From positions 1 to 64,000 of the forward strand of contig JAPLEH010000030.1 of the NCBI GenBank assembly GCA_026391455.1: a DNA stretch of 64,000 nucleotides, read 5' to 3'. Below, in pieces: positions 8,303 through 17,403 of this stretch; the stretch's first letter is position 1, and each line of letters starts with the position of its first letter. Made by a program: the position numbers and the translations under genes. A model generated the notes under the pieces. That model was not told the DNA's origin. It made no database searches and was given only the letters and a program-made list of their open reading frames with translations. This DNA comes from Bacteroidota bacterium. GTDB taxonomy: Bacteria; Bacteroidota; Bacteroidia; Chitinophagales; Chitinophagaceae.

Positions 8303-9335
8303 CGAGGGTAAATCCGATCGTGGTGCCGATACCTTCTGTACTGCGCACGTGGATGGTTTGCCCGTGTGCTTCGATAATATGCTTACAAATGGCCAGTCCC
8401 AATCCGCTGCCGCTTACATCAATGCTCCGGCCCTCTTCCGTACGGTAAAACCGCTCGAAAATACGGGGTAAATGTTTTTCACTGATACCAATGCCATCAT
8501 CACTTAATTCGATGAGGATATGTTTGCCATCGGTGTTGTACATACTGGCTACAATGCTGCCGCCTTTCTTACCATATTTAATGGAATTCTCCACTGTATT
8601 ATTCAGTACCTGTCTTATTTTTTCTTTATCTCCGAATACGGTGAGCGATAATTCACAGCCCTTTTTAATACTGCAATGTATATTCATCGCATCAGCTTTT
8701 ATAGAAAGGCTCTCAAACACATCGCGGACAAGATCCTGAATCACAAAATTCTGTTTGAACAATACCAGTTCACCCCGCTCCAGTTTGGAAATCTGGTCCA
8801 GGTCATTGAGCAGGTGGGTGAGCCGATCTACATTGCGGGCTGTTTTCTCCAGAAACTTTACATTCACTTCCGGGTTGGCCAATGCACCGGCCAGCAGGGT
8901 GTCCACATAACCCTGAATGGCAAAAACCGGTGTTTTGAATTCGTGGGAGAGGTTTTGCAAAAACTCTTTACGGAATTGTTCATTACGGCGCAGGAGCTCC
9001 AGTTCTTCTTCATTTTTGGTGGCCCAGGCTTCCACATCCAGACTTACTTCATCAATACTTTTTTGCGGCAATACATATTTATAATAGGTCTCTTCGCGTT
9101 TGGTGGCCTTGGTCTTATAAATAAATTTGTAAATGAGTTTGATCTTGCGGTAGATGAACCGTTCGAGCATAAAAGATATAAGTAAATAACTGCCCGCCAG
9201 TATGATTGCAAATGTAATGGCTCCCCATACCCAGCTTTTTTCCAGCAATCCAACCAGCAGCCCTATTGGTATCGCCAATACCAGGGAGGTAAAGGCGGAC
9301 AATTGACGGGGTGAAATATTTTTCGGGGAAAACAT
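8286..9335 (-). CDS. PhoR-like sensor histidine kinase
   Basis: A 349-residue membrane sensor kinase. Two adjacent transmembrane helices occupy about residues 13-33 and 38-58 with almost no periplasmic loop, so it likely senses within the membrane or through partners. A linker leads to the dimerisation box NLSHEFKTP with phosphorylated H131, then the N box (NNTVENSIKYG), G1 box (DDGIGI) and G2 box (GSGLGLAICKHI). It lies 92 nt downstream of its response regulator gene on the same strand and is its obvious partner. The short sensor part and domain order resemble the PhoR-type kinases of Bacteroidota. Confidence 0.88.
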   Translation of the reverse strand: MFSPKNISPRQLSAFTSLVLAIPIGLLVGLLEKSWVWGAITFAIILAGSYLLISFMLERFIYRKIKLIYKFIYKTKATKREETYYKYVLPQKSIDEVSLDVEAWATKNEEELELLRRNEQFRKEFLQNLSHEFKTPVFAIQGYVDTLLAGALANPEVNVKFLEKTARNVDRLTHLLNDLDQISKLERGELVLFKQNFVIQDLVRDVFESLSIKADAMNIHCSIKKGCELSLTVFGDKEKIRQVLNNTVENSIKYGKKGGSIVASMYNTDGKHILIELSDDGIGISEKHLPRIFERFYRTEEGRSIDVSGSGLGLAICKHIIEAHGQTIHVRSTEGIGTTIGFTLDGRRD

Positions 9336-9427
9336 GATGATGATGCGGTTTGGCGATTTGCTGATGATCTGAAAGCGAAATTACCAAATCCATTCATCTC
9401 CAAATTGCCAAATCTTGTATTCAGCGG

Positions 9428-10105
9428 TCAAAGCTCAAATTTATAGCCTACACCTTTTACAGTAGTGATGCAATCAATGCCCAGTTTCTGGCGAATCTTC
9501 CGGATATGCACATCGATGGTGCGGTCGCCCACGATTACTTCATTGCCCCATACCTGGTTCAGGATCTCATTGCGCAGAAAAACACGTCCCGGCTTTAAAG
9601 CCAGCAGGTACAACAGCTCGAATTCTTTTTTGGCCAGAATGATCTCCTGATCACCCACTTTTACAATAAAGCGTTCGGGATCCACGGTAAGATTGCCGAT
9701 AGTGAGGATGCGGGCCTCAGTTTTGTTGAGCCGGCGGAACAAAGCATTCACGCGGCTGATAAAAACTTTGGGACTGATCGGCTTCGACAGGTAATCGTCG
9801 GCACCCGTTTCCAACCCTTTGATCTGCGTACCCTCATCATTCACGGCTGTCAGGAAAATGATCAGCGTTTCTTTGAAGGCAGCTTGTGTCCGGAGTATTT
9901 CACAAACTTCCACACCGGTTTTTTTGGGCATCATTATGTCAAGAATCACCAGTTCGGGTTGAATGCGCCGGGCTTTTTCCAGGGCCTCATCTCCGTCTTT
10001 GGCGGTAAATACCTCGTATCCCTCGTTGGAAAGATTGTATTTTAAAATTTCCAATATATCCGGTTCATCATCAGCGATCAGGACTTTCCGGGATTTTGTT
10101 TCCAT
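9428..10105 (-). CDS. PhoB/OmpR-family response regulator
   Basis: A 225-residue two-domain regulator. The receiver domain spans about residues 8-120 with acidic pocket D12/D13, phospho-acceptor D56 (LVILDIMMP) and a conserved lysine in LSKPI. The C-terminal winged helix covers about 130-225 and ends in the GVGYKFEL hallmark of OmpR/PhoB proteins. It is transcribed first, followed by the sensor kinase, the PhyH-like gene and the RBBP9-like gene. With a PhoB/PhoR-like pair near phosphonate and phosphatase genes, phosphate control is a natural guess, though nothing in the sequence proves the signal. Confidence 0.9.
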   Translation of the reverse strand: METKSRKVLIADDEPDILEILKYNLSNEGYEVFTAKDGDEALEKARRIQPELVILDIMMPKKTGVEVCEILRTQAAFKETLIIFLTAVNDEGTQIKGLETGADDYLSKPISPKVFISRVNALFRRLNKTEARILTIGNLTVDPERFIVKVGDQEIILAKKEFELLYLLALKPGRVFLRNEILNQVWGNEVIVGDRTIDVHIRKIRQKLGIDCITTVKGVGYKFEL

Positions 10106-10317
10106 GCAGGAATTAGTTTGCGCAAACCTACTTGTTAAAAACGGGGCGATGAAATTTATACAGGCCCGTTTACAGAGAGTTAATGATTCCTTAATATTCC
10201 TGCCAGCACGGCATCCAGCACAATATTTTTTTTGGGCCCCGGGACAGCCTTTTTACGCATAAAGCTGTCTTAATCAATATTAAAGAGGTGTAAAATAAGT
10301 ATATCCCCCGGGCTTAG

Positions 10318-10325
10318 TACCTTTG
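10318..10325 (+). promoter_or_regulatory. -7 promoter box TACCTTTG
   Basis: TACCTTTG followed by C, 14 nt before the ATG of the 747-residue protein gene, fits the TAnnTTTG consensus and predicts a very short leader. No clear -33 TTTG is visible. Confidence 0.5.
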
Positions 10326-10339
10326 CACCCAGAAGTCTT

Positions 10340-12583
10340 ATGAAAGCAATAAATACATATTTCATTTTTCTCGCTTCTATCCTGATTTTCACACAAACCA
10401 GTAAAGCACAACCCGTTTTTGCCGCTGCATTTACCGGCGGGTCGGACTGTAAGCCTGCTTTTACCCGCCAGTTGTTTCATGATTGGGTAAATGAACAGCA
10501 GCAAAATATCCTCAAACTGGATGGAAAGGCCGATAATCAGTTCAATCCATCCGCGAATGAGGATATCAATTTTTTGCTAACCCAATATGCTACCGCCAAA
10601 ATTGATGCCCTGCAATGTGCATTGGAAACCGACAGTACCCTCGGCGATCAGGGAAAGAAAAAATACCTGAAAGGACTCCGCAACCTGTTATCTTTTTATA
10701 TCACCAGCGTACGTGGCAGGAAAGCCAGTACAATGATTCTCCCGGATATTATCAATGCGTACGAAAAATGCATCATTGCCGATCGGAAAGGTCAGCCCAT
10801 AGATGTGATCGTAAAGGGGCTTTCGTACGACGCGGCCTATGTAACTACACGGGCGGATAATGAAACTTTTGTCAAAAACCCCGGCTATAAAGCCTGTCAG
10901 GAACAGGTGATCCTGAAATACTGTATCCTGCATCCGGCAAAAATATTTGAGACACTGAAAGAAAACCCTGGTATGCCTTTTGCGGACAGCCTGGTACGGC
11001 TTATCGCCAAAAAATACCCCAAACAACTTTACGATTACTCACAGGCTAATAATAAACTGAGTCAAACCATCCGCAATATCACCGATGATAAATTCATTGC
11101 TACGGTAGTGAAAATGGCGAAGTCAAAGGATGGTCAGCAATATTTCTGCTTCCTGGATAATATACTACAGGACAAAATGACCATGGAAGAAGTGGATGCA
11201 GCTAAAAATGATTCCGTGTTATATTTCCGCTTGCTGGTAAAAACACAGATCGAATACGCCAAGCGTGCACAGGAAAAAGATACTGCTTTTGAATTTAAAA
11301 CATTGGGCCGCCGGCTGGAAACTAAAGCCCGGGAGAATTTTGTAAACATCATCAATGGCTTGCATAACGAGCGCAGTCTGGATGTTCGGTTTAAATGCAT
11401 ACAGGCTTTGACGCCGGAAGAATTGTATTATCTCGCCGTTACCTCCGACGGATCTATGTACACGTCCAGTTTTGTAAAGGGAGTATACCCGCTGATGCTG
11501 AAGAAACTCAATAACCGGGGCGACTCCTTACTCATCCGTGTGAATTTCGACCGCTACCGCAAATTCATCAAGATCACCGCAGGGTTCAATATGCTTGATC
11601 AATACCTGGCCTCCTTTCCCAAGCCCGCCAAACCCGGCGATGAAGACCTGGCCAATGTACTCATGCGCGCTTTTGTAAACAACCTCGAAAAATCGGAAGG
11701 TATTGAAGACGGCGTCGATGTGGCCGACTCATATGCCAGTATTTCAGAAACACTGAAACCGGTGGCGGAAGAAATGCTTCGTAATATTCAGGCCAATTAT
11801 AAGCGAAACCTGGAGCAAAGTAATAAAAAGGGTATTGCCATTTATAATATTCTGAATAAACTATTCCTTTCAGCTGATACCACCCAGCATATCGATCTCA
11901 CCAAAGAATTGAATATACCGCCCATTTATGAAGTGCCCTACCAGGATCTTACCTACGACAGTACCGGTAAACTGGCCATACAATTATTCATCTATGGTGA
12001 TAAAGACGGCATCGGTTTATTCCCGGGTCTCGTGAATATGTTCAACAACAGTAACTGGAAAATTGACCAGAGTAATAAACAATGGGTAACCATAACAGCG
12101 GCAAAGGGTAAACCGGTGACACTGTACATGAATCGCCCCTTGCCCGAGGAAGGTGATCAGGATGCCAAAGCACAGGAAGCACTTTGTCAATATTTGGAAA
12201 AAAATAATATCACCGTAAAAGTAACGATCAACCGGGGACATAGTTATAATGCACCCTATACCATCGAACAGATGTCCACGGATTCCAAAATCGTATTCAT
12301 GGGTTCCTGTGGCGGATACCGCTCCATACACGATATTCTCGAAAAGGCTCCGGATGCCCATATCATCGGCACCAAACAAATTGCTGATGCAGAAGTGAAC
12401 AACCCTTTCTTAAGACTGCTCGCTGAAAAACTGCGAACCGGCAGCAATATCGATTGGATACCTTTCTGGAAAGAATTGTCTAAGACTGCCACCGATCCGA
12501 TATTTGAAGACTATGTGCCCCCGCATAAAAACCTCGGTGCACTCTTCATCAAAGCGTATAAGATCGCGATGGGCGATGAATAA
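10340..12583 (+). CDS. exported 747-aa protein, possible caspase-like C-terminus
   Basis: A signal peptide (MKAINTYFIFLASILIFTQTSKAQ) is followed by a long, mainly helical region without a family I recognise (about residues 30-530). The last 200 residues look like an alpha/beta domain. Within it, RGHSYNAPYT (H634) is followed 23 residues later by a hydrophobic strand ending KIVFMGSCGGY (C657). That His / strand / Cys arrangement is what the caspase-gingipain (clan CD) fold shows, although GHS replaces the usual GHG and the spacing is short. It has a dedicated promoter and no operon partners. I treat it as an unassigned exported protein with a testable protease hypothesis. Confidence 0.6.
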   Translation: MKAINTYFIFLASILIFTQTSKAQPVFAAAFTGGSDCKPAFTRQLFHDWVNEQQQNILKLDGKADNQFNPSANEDINFLLTQYATAKIDALQCALETDSTLGDQGKKKYLKGLRNLLSFYITSVRGRKASTMILPDIINAYEKCIIADRKGQPIDVIVKGLSYDAAYVTTRADNETFVKNPGYKACQEQVILKYCILHPAKIFETLKENPGMPFADSLVRLIAKKYPKQLYDYSQANNKLSQTIRNITDDKFIATVVKMAKSKDGQQYFCFLDNILQDKMTMEEVDAAKNDSVLYFRLLVKTQIEYAKRAQEKDTAFEFKTLGRRLETKARENFVNIINGLHNERSLDVRFKCIQALTPEELYYLAVTSDGSMYTSSFVKGVYPLMLKKLNNRGDSLLIRVNFDRYRKFIKITAGFNMLDQYLASFPKPAKPGDEDLANVLMRAFVNNLEKSEGIEDGVDVADSYASISETLKPVAEEMLRNIQANYKRNLEQSNKKGIAIYNILNKLFLSADTTQHIDLTKELNIPPIYEVPYQDLTYDSTGKLAIQLFIYGDKDGIGLFPGLVNMFNNSNWKIDQSNKQWVTITAAKGKPVTLYMNRPLPEEGDQDAKAQEALCQYLEKNNITVKVTINRGHSYNAPYTIEQMSTDSKIVFMGSCGGYRSIHDILEKAPDAHIIGTKQIADAEVNNPFLRLLAEKLRTGSNIDWIPFWKELSKTATDPIFEDYVPPHKNLGALFIKAYKIAMGDE

Positions 12584-12668
12584 GGAAGCCCCGTAAAGCC
12601 GGAAACGATTTTTCTGACCTCCATTTTACCTTTCATATACCCTTTTTGAAACAGAACGTTTCAACACG

Positions 12669-12676
12669 TAGTTTTG
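12669..12676 (+). promoter_or_regulatory. -7 promoter box TAGTTTTG
   Basis: TAGTTTTG followed by C matches TAnnTTTG and lies 22 nt before the TTG start of the ABC exporter gene, giving a leader of about 16 nt. Confidence 0.5.
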
Positions 12677-12698
12677 CGCCTTATTTCAATCTCAACGT

Positions 12699-14465
12699 TT
12701 GTCAGAACCGAAGAAAAGTTTTTTTGATTTCGCCCTCTTAAAAAGAGTGTTCCGCTATGCCGCCCCGTATAAAAAGAAATTTTACTGGTCGGTGGTGCTG
12801 GCCATTTTACTGGCGGTAATAACACCGGTGCGCCCTGTACTGATCCAGTTGACAGTGGATAAATACATCGCCAACAATATCGAGCGGATGGTGATCAACA
12901 TTACACTGATACAGATTGGATTGATATTGGTGGAAACGTTGATGCGTTTTTTATTCTCTTTTATGACGGCATCACTCGGTCAGTCGGTGGTGCGGGATAT
13001 GCGGGTGGCCGTGTTTCAAAAAATACTGAACCTGAACCTGTCGCAATTTGATAAAACACCGATAGGTACGCTCACAACAAGGACCATCAGCGATATTGAA
13101 TCGGTGAATGATATTTTTTCAGACGGGCTGGTGCCTATCATCGCGGATCTATTGTCCATCGTATGTGTGCTTACGGTTATGTTCTGGATGGACTGGCGGC
13201 TTACCTTCATTGCGCTGATCCCTTTTCCACTCATCATTGTGGCCACCTATTATTTTAAAGAGAGTATCAATAAATCATTCTTTAAAGTGCGGAATGCAGT
13301 TGCCGCACTCAATGCATTTGTGCAGGAGCATCTTACGGGAATGGCGGTGGTTCAGGCTTTCGCAGCAGAAGACCAGGAATCTGAAAAATTCAGGAAGATC
13401 AACCGTGAGCACCGCAATGCGAATATCAAAGCCATCTTTGCCTATTCTGTTTTCTTTCCGGTGGTGGAGATCGTACTGGCACTGGCCATTGGCCTGGCAG
13501 TATGGTACACCTCACGCGAAGCACTTCACCTGCACCAAAGTCAGCAGGGCGTACTGATGGCATTTATTCTTTTTCTGAACCTGTTGTTTCGCCCATTACG
13601 TGTACTGGCCGATAAATTCAATGTATTACAGATGGGCATTATTGCCAGCGAAAGAGTATTTAAGGTAATGGATAACCCGGATATTACCCCGCCTCCTGCT
13701 GCCGATGCGTATCGCCCGGAAACAGTAAAGGGAAGCATCGAATTTGATCACGTGGTATTTGAGTACAATCCCGGTGTACCTGTATTGAAAGATGTTTCAT
13801 TTGCCGTTGCGCCCGGTGAAACCATCGCTATAGTAGGGCATACGGGCAGTGGGAAAACGACTATAATAAGCCTGCTCAACAGGCTGTACCATATACAGCA
13901 GGGAGCCATCAAAGTGGATGGGGTGAACATTGAAAACTTTGATACGGAAATACTGCGAAGGAATATTGGGGTGGTGCTGCAGGATGTGTTTTTGTTTTCG
14001 GGTTCGGTTATGGATAATATCACGTTGCGTAACCCGGAAATAAGCCCGGAGAAAGTGATCGAAGCCGCCCGGCTGATCGAGATGCACGATTTCATTATGC
14101 GGCTGCCCGGCGGATATGATTATAATGTGATGGAGCGAGGGGCCACTTTATCATTGGGGCAACGGCAATTGTTATCCTTCATACGGGCCATGTTGTATAA
14201 TCCGTCTATTCTGATACTTGACGAGGCCACGTCTTCCGTGGATACCGAAAGTGAAATGCTGATACAGCATGCGATTGATACACTCATTAAGGGAAGAACA
14301 TCGATCGTGATCGCCCATCGCCTTTCCACCATACGAAAAGCCAATAAGATCATTGTACTGGACAAAGGGGAAGTAAAGGAGATGGGCACACATGAGGTAC
14401 TGTTGCGCCTGGGTGGATTTTACAGCAAGCTGCATGCGATGCAATTTGAAAAAAGCAGGGAATGA
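12699..14465 (+). CDS. ABC exporter, fused membrane and ATPase domains
   Basis: A 588-residue half-transporter of the MsbA/LmrA/MdlB type. It has six transmembrane helices in residues 25-310 and an ATPase domain in 340-588 with Walker A GHTGSGKTT, signature LSLGQRQ, Walker B ILILDEATSSVD and the switch histidine in IVIAHRLST. It should work as a homodimer exporting lipids, drugs or peptides from the inner membrane. The frame opens with a TTG codon, chosen because no ATG occurs until deep inside the first helix region and because a -7 promoter box lies just upstream. The downstream gene is convergent. Confidence 0.88.
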   Translation: MSEPKKSFFDFALLKRVFRYAAPYKKKFYWSVVLAILLAVITPVRPVLIQLTVDKYIANNIERMVINITLIQIGLILVETLMRFLFSFMTASLGQSVVRDMRVAVFQKILNLNLSQFDKTPIGTLTTRTISDIESVNDIFSDGLVPIIADLLSIVCVLTVMFWMDWRLTFIALIPFPLIIVATYYFKESINKSFFKVRNAVAALNAFVQEHLTGMAVVQAFAAEDQESEKFRKINREHRNANIKAIFAYSVFFPVVEIVLALAIGLAVWYTSREALHLHQSQQGVLMAFILFLNLLFRPLRVLADKFNVLQMGIIASERVFKVMDNPDITPPPAADAYRPETVKGSIEFDHVVFEYNPGVPVLKDVSFAVAPGETIAIVGHTGSGKTTIISLLNRLYHIQQGAIKVDGVNIENFDTEILRRNIGVVLQDVFLFSGSVMDNITLRNPEISPEKVIEAARLIEMHDFIMRLPGGYDYNVMERGATLSLGQRQLLSFIRAMLYNPSILILDEATSSVDTESEMLIQHAIDTLIKGRTSIVIAHRLSTIRKANKIIVLDKGEVKEMGTHEVLLRLGGFYSKLHAMQFEKSRE

Positions 14466-14472
14466 TAATAAA

Positions 14473-14500
14473 CAGTACCCGCGCGATGGCACAGGTACTG
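14473..14500. terminator. hairpin between convergent genes
   Basis: Perfect 7-bp inverted repeat CAGTACC / GGTACTG around a 14-nt loop, between the ABC exporter and the convergent PepSY-like gene. There is no T-run on either side, so it is only a weak candidate terminator. Confidence 0.35.
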
Positions 14501-14517
14501 CTTATGAACGCATGAGA

Positions 14518-14799
14518 TCAATTTCTTTCCGATTTTACCAGTGTGCCATCGGGCCTGAACGTGGCTTCCCATGCAATGCCGTTATTCATGAAATGTGCTC
14601 TCCAGTTACCATCACTTCTCAGCTTCCATTGGCGTACAGGAACGTTGCCGAAAATAGTGGTAAATGAGTTCAGCACTGCAGCGGGCGGAGACGCTTTCAC
14701 AGAGAAAATGGTTCTTTCAACGATGGTGGTTCCGGCAGCCTGTGTGGTGGTAAAGGCAACGAGGAGAAACGCGGTGGCAAACAAAGACAGTTTTTTCAT
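14518..14799 (-). CDS. PepSY-like small secreted protein
   Basis: A 93-residue protein with a signal peptide (MKKLSLFATAFLLVAFTTTQA) and one small domain. The pattern RQWKLRSDGNWRAHFMNNG then EATFRPDGTLVKSE resembles the PepSY-like/BLIP-like fold common in secreted Bacteroidota proteins, in which a helix packs on a beta sheet ending in a strand of the form FxxDGxLxxxE. The role is unknown; such proteins are often taken to be periplasmic inhibitors or binding modules. It is monocistronic and convergent with the ABC exporter gene. Confidence 0.6.
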   Translation of the reverse strand: MKKLSLFATAFLLVAFTTTQAAGTTIVERTIFSVKASPPAAVLNSFTTIFGNVPVRQWKLRSDGNWRAHFMNNGIAWEATFRPDGTLVKSERN

Positions 14800-14997
14800 A
14801 CGAGATGTTTTTAAATAATAGAATTGGATTACAGCAATAGGTCAAAGCTGCGAAGCGATCTGTAACCGCATTGTGGGATATAAAGAAACAGTACGCCTTA
14901 CTATTTTGTAAAGAAAAGTTTTCACAACGCGAAACAAGGAAGGCACGAATTCGGCGCGGCCATAGGGATGACAAACCCTTTTTTGTAAATTGCGGGA

Positions 14998-15204
14998 GTG
15001 AAAGAAAATAAAAAAAATAACGAATCCTCCAGGGCGGTAGAACCCATAATCCCAACTGTACGCCATTTTTCTTCACAGGATGAAGCAGAACATTTCAATA
15101 TGATTGAAAATCTGCAAAAAACGGATATGGAGAAATTCAAACTTTTTTGCAGGATGGTCAGGATCGGGCGAATGCTTGCTTCGGCAAAAATTCAATCTAA
15201 ATAA
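14998..15204 (+). CDS. small partner protein of nucleotidyltransferase
   Basis: A 68-residue soluble protein read from a GTG codon (the next upstream in-frame codons lead to a TAA at 14986, so the start is well bounded). The segment FSSQDEAEHFNMIENLQKTDMEKFKLFCRMVR fits the short helical proteins that commonly precede DUF6036-type nucleotidyltransferase genes in Bacteroidota. It ends 11 nt before the nucleotidyltransferase gene, so the two should be co-translated as a pair. Such pairs resemble toxin-antitoxin modules, but the function here is not known. Confidence 0.55.
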   Translation: MKENKKNNESSRAVEPIIPTVRHFSSQDEAEHFNMIENLQKTDMEKFKLFCRMVRIGRMLASAKIQSK

Positions 15205-15215
15205 AACGAGTTGGA

Positions 15216-15704
15216 ATGGATATCATGGATGAAGGGCTGCCGCATTTTTGGCGGATGTTGAATACACATAACGTAAAGTATATAATGGCAGGCGGGTTTG
15301 TGGTCTGGTTTTATGGATATAATCACGCTGCCGATAATATGGCAATCTGGTTAATAGATTCCCCTCCAAACGTAAAGAAGTTCCGGGCAGCATTTCATGA
15401 AGCCGGATATGGAGATTTTCCAACGTTTGAAAACAGGCAATTTGTACCGGGATGGACTCAATATTATATTGCTGACGGCCTGATACTTGATATCATGACA
15501 ACCATGAAAGGATTGGAGGGGCTAAATTTTGACGAATGTTATGAAATGGCAAATAAAGCAGATCTGGGTGGGGTAATAGTACCCTTTCTGCATATTAACC
15601 ACCTGTTAGCCAATAAGAAAGCGGTAGCCCGGCCCAAAGATCAGTTAGACGTGATGGAACTGGAAAAAATCAAAAAACACCTCGACAGCCAGACCGGCAA
15701 ATAA
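15216..15704 (+). CDS. nucleotidyltransferase-fold protein with altered active site
   Basis: A 162-residue protein of the DUF6036/AbiEii-like nucleotidyltransferase group. The glycine hinge MAGGFVVWFYGYNHAADNMAIWL (residues 24-46, quoted in part) is clear: AGGF, then WFYGYN, then the place for the metal-binding D-x-D. There the sequence reads N41-M42-A43 before IWL, so both aspartates expected from relatives (typically DMD or DID before LW/IW) appear to be lost, with D40 one position early. The rest (DGLILDIMTTMKGLEGLNFDECYE, then HINHLLANKKAVARPKDQLDVMEL) is normal for the family. It is probably catalytically inactive and may act by binding. Confidence 0.65.
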   Translation: MDIMDEGLPHFWRMLNTHNVKYIMAGGFVVWFYGYNHAADNMAIWLIDSPPNVKKFRAAFHEAGYGDFPTFENRQFVPGWTQYYIADGLILDIMTTMKGLEGLNFDECYEMANKADLGGVIVPFLHINHLLANKKAVARPKDQLDVMELEKIKKHLDSQTGK

Positions 15705-15761
15705 AAGTCTGCATTTCTGTAAAATCCTTTCGTCCAGAGTTCGTTTTCGCCCCTGCATCCT

Positions 15762-15769
15762 TATCTTTG
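15762..15769 (+). promoter_or_regulatory. -7 promoter box TATCTTTG (atp operon)
   Basis: TATCTTTG followed by C, 20 nt before atpB, is a very good match to TAnnTTTG. A T-rich GTTTTCG about 20 bp upstream may serve as the -33 element. It is the likely main promoter for atpB-E-F-H-A. Confidence 0.6.
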
Positions 15770-15789
15770 CGGCAAATTTCCGGACAGGT

Positions 15790-16965
15790 ATGGTAGTAAG
15801 ACGTTTCAAATCCTTTACAGTAGCGGTTTTCAGCCTTTTTGCCCTGCTTTTTACTGTGCCGGCATTGGCCCAGCATCATGGCGGTGATACCGCCACCCAC
15901 CAGGCAGGTGAGAAAGACGGCGGACACGATGAAAAAGGAAAAAAAGGTGAGCTGAATATCGGTGAAGTGATCTTTGAACACGTACTCGATGGCCACGAAT
16001 TCCATTTTTTTGGAAAATCTATTCCTCTACCTGTAGTACTTTATTCTCCCCAGAAAGGATTTACCACTTTTATGTCTTCTGAATTCCATCATGGAGAGCA
16101 CGAGCACGAAGGATACATGATTCTTACCAGCCACAATATCAAGTCAATGGGGCTGGATGAAAAAAAATACAAACCTGAAACGATCGTAGCCGTAAAAGAT
16201 GGTAAAATAGATGAAACCGTAAAAGTGTACGATTTCTCCCTTACCCGCAACGTGGTGCAGATGATACTGGCCCTTACCATCTTTGTGATCATTATGCTGC
16301 GCATCGCCAACCGTTATAAAAAAGGCGTGGGCGTTACCTCTGCTCCCAAAGGATCGCAAAGCCTGCTGGAACCCGTTATTACTTTTGTACGCGATGAAGT
16401 GGCCAAGCCCAATCTCGGTCACAAATACGAAAAATACCTGCCGTATCTGTTAACGGTGTTTTTCTTCATTCTAATCAATAATATATTCGGATTGATTCCT
16501 GGATCGGCCAACGTAACCGGCAATATCGCCTTTACAGCCGTACTTGGTCTGATTTCCTTTGTGGTGATCATGTCCAGTTCCAATTCCCATTACTGGGGCC
16601 ATATCTTCAATCCTCCGGGCGTACCCCTGGGTGTGAAGTTCATTCTGGTGCCGGTAGAATTTCTGAGCGTTTTCATTAAGCCCTTCGCCCTTATCATTCG
16701 TTTGTTTGCGAATATGGTTGCGGGCCACATTATCATTATCTGTCTTATCTCACTGATATTTATTTTCGGAAACCTGAGCCCGGCAGCCGGATGGGGAGCC
16801 TCACCGCTGTCAATCGGCTTTACCGTATTCATTTACCTGATCGAAGTGCTGGTGGCATTCCTGCAGGCGTTCATCTTTACCATGCTTACCGCTGTGTTCA
16901 TCGGGCAGGCATTTGAGGGCGAACATCATGATGGGCACGATCACGAAGATGCAGTAGTGATATAA
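15790..16965 (+). CDS. atpB: ATP synthase F0 subunit a
   Basis: The proton-channel subunit a of the F-type ATP synthase, 391 residues. A signal-like N-terminal helix is followed by a His/Gly/Asp-rich segment (HHGGDTATHQ and on) and an extended periplasmic region to about residue 150, both typical of Bacteroidota AtpB, before five to six membrane helices. The essential arginine is in IIRLFANMVAGH. The C-terminus is again histidine-rich (EHHDGHDHED). It is the first gene of the operon, with its own promoter, and atpE follows 46 nt later. An atpI gene is not found in front of it. Confidence 0.96.
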   Translation: MVVRRFKSFTVAVFSLFALLFTVPALAQHHGGDTATHQAGEKDGGHDEKGKKGELNIGEVIFEHVLDGHEFHFFGKSIPLPVVLYSPQKGFTTFMSSEFHHGEHEHEGYMILTSHNIKSMGLDEKKYKPETIVAVKDGKIDETVKVYDFSLTRNVVQMILALTIFVIIMLRIANRYKKGVGVTSAPKGSQSLLEPVITFVRDEVAKPNLGHKYEKYLPYLLTVFFFILINNIFGLIPGSANVTGNIAFTAVLGLISFVVIMSSSNSHYWGHIFNPPGVPLGVKFILVPVEFLSVFIKPFALIIRLFANMVAGHIIIICLISLIFIFGNLSPAAGWGASPLSIGFTVFIYLIEVLVAFLQAFIFTMLTAVFIGQAFEGEHHDGHDHEDAVVI

Positions 16966-16990
16966 GAGAGTCGAACAACGTATTTTTTAA

Positions 16991-17260
<270 letters not shown>

Positions 17261-17279
17261 TATCATTGCCACAAAAAAT

Positions 17280-17314
17280 TACTGCATCCAAAGCACAGGG
17301 CGGAGGATGCAGTA
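17280..17314 (+). promoter_or_regulatory. hairpin between atpE and atpF
   Basis: A perfect 10-bp inverted repeat (TACTGCATCC at 17280-17289 with its complement at 17305-17314) around a 15-nt loop. A second 11-bp inverted repeat, AAATTCCAAAT at 17339-17349 with its complement at 17374-17384, lies just before atpF. Without a T-run these look like mRNA processing or stability elements within the operon, not terminators. Confidence 0.5.
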
Positions 17315-17403
17315 TATTTCTAAAATAGTCAAAAACAAAAATTCCAAATCCCGCTCACAGCATGAGTATTGGTATTTGGAATTTATAAACTGGAATTTGA
17401 AAT

